In this document: positions 62,143 through 64,000 of the stretch, piece by piece
Numbering within the stretch: the first letter of the stretch is position 1
Layout of the letters: every line of letters begins with the position of its first letter
Assembly: GCA_011316305.1 (NCBI GenBank)
Contig: SAUG01000179.1
Span: forward strand, 1-64,000
Length of the DNA: 64,000 nt
Direction: 5' to 3'
DNA from: Rusavskia elegans
Lineage: Eukaryota; Ascomycota; Lecanoromycetes; Teloschistales; Teloschistaceae
The notes under the pieces: generated by a model
What the model was told of the DNA's origin: nothing
The model's database searches: none
What the model saw: only the letters and a program-made list of their open reading frames with translations
Position numbers and translations under genes: made by a program

Positions 62143-62938
62143 CCTTAGGCGGCGCTGCTAGTTTCTAGATGGCCTGTTAATTATTTGTTAATTCAATGTT
62201 ATATAGTATATAGAATTGACAGCCTTTTAACAGTTCAGTTTATTAAAACTGCTAATAGACATTGAATTCTAAATAATAAAACGTTTATAAAAACAGCTTA
62301 TTTTATACTATTAGCTGTTTTTAAAAAATATATAATTAACAGTCAATTCACTAGAACTTTAAATTAAATTATAACAGTTAGGTTTTTTTAATTTCTAGTT
62401 AATTGAGAGTTAATAGCTCGTTTAAAAAAAACCTAAGATCCATTTAATGTTAATTTGATATTAAGACGATATTGAATTAATATTTAAAACTATTTAAAAT
62501 TCAGGTATATAGTTAGTTTATTAGGATATAAATATATAAGTCTCTTTAGTCTAGGGGTTAAAATAGTATATAATATTCTATCTCTCTAGAAACTAGTCCA
62601 GATTAGGTTAATTCGGGGTTCGAATCCCTCGGTTTTCAATTTTTTCAAACTAATTTAGCGATTTAAATAGCCTAGATAAAATAAATCGACCTGTCGGATT
62701 TAGATCTCGAGAGGTCGATCTATAAGCCGATAGATCGATTTTTGTATTTTACGGTAATTTAAAATATAATACTAACAGCCTGTTTTTAAAAAACAGTATG
62801 TTTTTTTAAACAGATGTAATTAATTACGGTATGTTCGTGTTGCCTATGCTCGATATTTTTGATCACGTGATGTTTTTACTAACATGATTTAAACAGCGTG
62901 TTAACAGGCCATCTAGAAACTAGCAGCGCCGCCTAAGG
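62143..62938 (+). mobile_element. 796-bp non-autonomous element with perfect 38-bp inverted ends and TA target duplication
   Basis: The left end CCTTAGGCGGCGCTGCTAGT... (62,143-62,180) and the right end (62,901-62,938) are perfect reverse complements over 38 bp. TA dinucleotides flank both ends. The related host repeat at 53,250 reads TTTTTATATAGAAAATAAA without interruption, the empty-site sequence expected if one TA was duplicated. The interior is AT-rich, non-coding and contains a tRNA-like block. The TA duplication points to Tc1/mariner-type mobilisation. Confidence 0.8.
62541..62637 (+). other. tRNA-like sequence (Pol III box A/B-like) inside the TA-flanked element
   Basis: Box-A-like TAGTCTAGGGGTTA and box-B-like GGTTCGAATCC are about 60 bp apart, followed by TCGGTTTTC. 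A T-arm can be drawn (CGGGG/TTCGAAT/CCCTC with one wobble and one mismatch), but acceptor and anticodon stems are poor. Probably a decayed tRNA-derived segment, not a working tRNA. A mutated relative lies on the minus strand near 49,905-50,000. Confidence 0.4.
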
Positions 62939-64000
62939 TAGAAAATAAAAAAAGTTTTAAGATTACTTATATTTTTCTATATACTAGACTGGTACGGCTT
63001 TAGATCTACGCTTTATTTTAGCTAGACGATACGCTATATTCTATCTATTATACGCCTAAAAAACTACATAATAATAGTAATAATAGATAAATCGATATCG
63101 ATTCTAATTCCGATATTAATAAAAGTAATAATTACTATTTTTATTCCGATCTTTTCTTCGATCTTTCTATTATTAATAAAATTAATACTAAGTCTAACGA
63201 TAATCCATTTTTAGTACCGCGTTAAATAAAGCGAGAGATATAATAATAGTAATAATAATTATAATAGCCGAATCGGGAAGAAAATAATTTTAAAGATAAA
63301 AATATTAAAAGTAGTAATTGATTTCCGCTATACCTTTTATAATACCTATTTTGAAAAAGAAATAGCGAAATACTAATAAAAAAATAGGTCCGATAGAATA
63401 TTAAAAAGCTACTAATAGCTAGTTTTGTAATTAGAATATATAACGCGGTTAAAAAAGGTTTTACTCTACTATATATAAGTCGCCGTATTCAGAAATAGTA
63501 TCCTATAGTACTAGATTATATAGAGACGATATTACTAGCTAGTATCGAATAGTATATATATTAGTTATAAAATCTTCTAAAGTCGCTACCGAATACGAAA
63601 TCTATTATAAATAAAGGAAGTTATAGCTTCTATAATTATAGCTATTTCTATAATTTCTAAAAAATATTTTTACCCGGGAAAATAACTATAGCGTCTATTA
63701 TCTAAAAAATATCCGCTAGTTTAATACGTTTCCTACTTTTATATCCTATTAAGCTACCGAAAACCTTCGATTACCCCGAAATAGACTAGTTCTATTCTAG
63801 ATTTAAAAGAAAAAATACTATATATAAGGTCTTATAGATACTAAAAACGGTATATAGCTATAATACGCCTAAACCTATATCTATAATCCTAGCTAGACGG
63901 TAGAGTTTCGGTAGAAAGGAAATAGAAACCTAGATTATAGACTAATACGGAAGTTAATATATAAACTTTACAAATATAGTTTATTTATCAGTATATTTAA

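Larger units (their letters stand above)
45240..64000. repeat. AT-rich isochore of nested, RIP-like degraded repeats
   Basis: About 18.8 kb with almost no open frames above 60 codons, extreme A+T content, abundant TA dinucleotides and very few CA/TG pairs by eye. Related repeat copies differ mainly by C-to-T and G-to-A transitions. This is the expected mark of repeat-induced point mutation in Pezizomycotina. The block continues past the window edge. It contains the repeat families listed separately; between them I could not recognise any intact transposase, reverse transcriptase or host gene. It may be a transposon graveyard, a subtelomeric block or pericentromeric DNA. Confidence 0.85.
61551..64000 (+). 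repeat. Family G repeat, copy 2, running off the window end
   Basis: Forward counterpart of the inverted copy at 52,200-53,870, interrupted at 62,143-62,938 by the TA-flanked element. No intact frame; translations are full of stops after apparent RIP. Extends beyond the window. Confidence 0.5.

Overview
The window is nuclear DNA of a filamentous ascomycete (Pezizomycotina), most likely a dothideomycete. The evidence is split genes with many short GT-AG introns (mostly 45-107 bp), near-balanced base composition in the genes, fungal-only families, and a sharp switch at about 45.2 kb into ORF-free, TA-rich DNA that looks mutated by RIP (repeat-induced point mutation). Gene models were assembled by hand from open frames, splice signals and family patterns. 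In every intact gene with introns the summed exon length is a multiple of three.

Positions 1-45,200 are gene-dense and mostly housekeeping. From left to right: an M28 glutamate-carboxypeptidase-like membrane peptidase (-); a Dap1/MAPR cytochrome-b5-like haem protein (-); the kinetochore subunit NDC80 (-), head to head with a TRAPPC12-like TPR protein (+); a 2EXR-like gene that appears frameshifted (-); an eight-exon GATA factor with a STAND-type N-terminal domain and a bZIP-like segment (-); a Cdc15/Imp2-type F-BAR/SH3 protein (-), head to head with the CCR4-NOT scaffold NOT1 (+); a coiled-coil protein of unknown function (+); a PTS1-tagged alpha/beta hydrolase (-), head to head with seipin (+); a UPF0132-like membrane protein (-); an HMT1-type vacuolar ABC half-transporter with a PAM2-like motif (+); a Pby1-like SurE/tubulin-tyrosine-ligase fusion (+); replication factor MCM10 (+); and a small secreted protein with unusually long introns (-). 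The genes do not form one pathway or a biosynthetic cluster. They cover cell division (NDC80, F-BAR/SH3, MCM10), mRNA decay (NOT1, Pby1, possibly the PAM2-like motif), membrane traffic and lipid storage (TRAPPC12, seipin, Dap1), and metal or peroxisome biology.

Positions 45,240-64,000 form an AT isochore built from nested, mutated repeats, and I see no intact gene there. Several structures can still be resolved: (i) a 796-bp element with perfect 38-bp terminal inverted repeats and a TA target duplication, with a mutated second copy and an 'empty site' visible in an inverted relative of its host repeat; (ii) a 404-bp inverted-repeat element with an exact 12-bp target duplication, plus a decayed copy and a GC-rich end fragment; (iii) a repeat family with long inverted ends that hosts the other elements; (iv) an inverted pair of repeats with a tRNA-like head; and (v) larger direct and inverted repeats several kb apart. 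I found no CRISPR array, rRNA gene or convincing functional tRNA.
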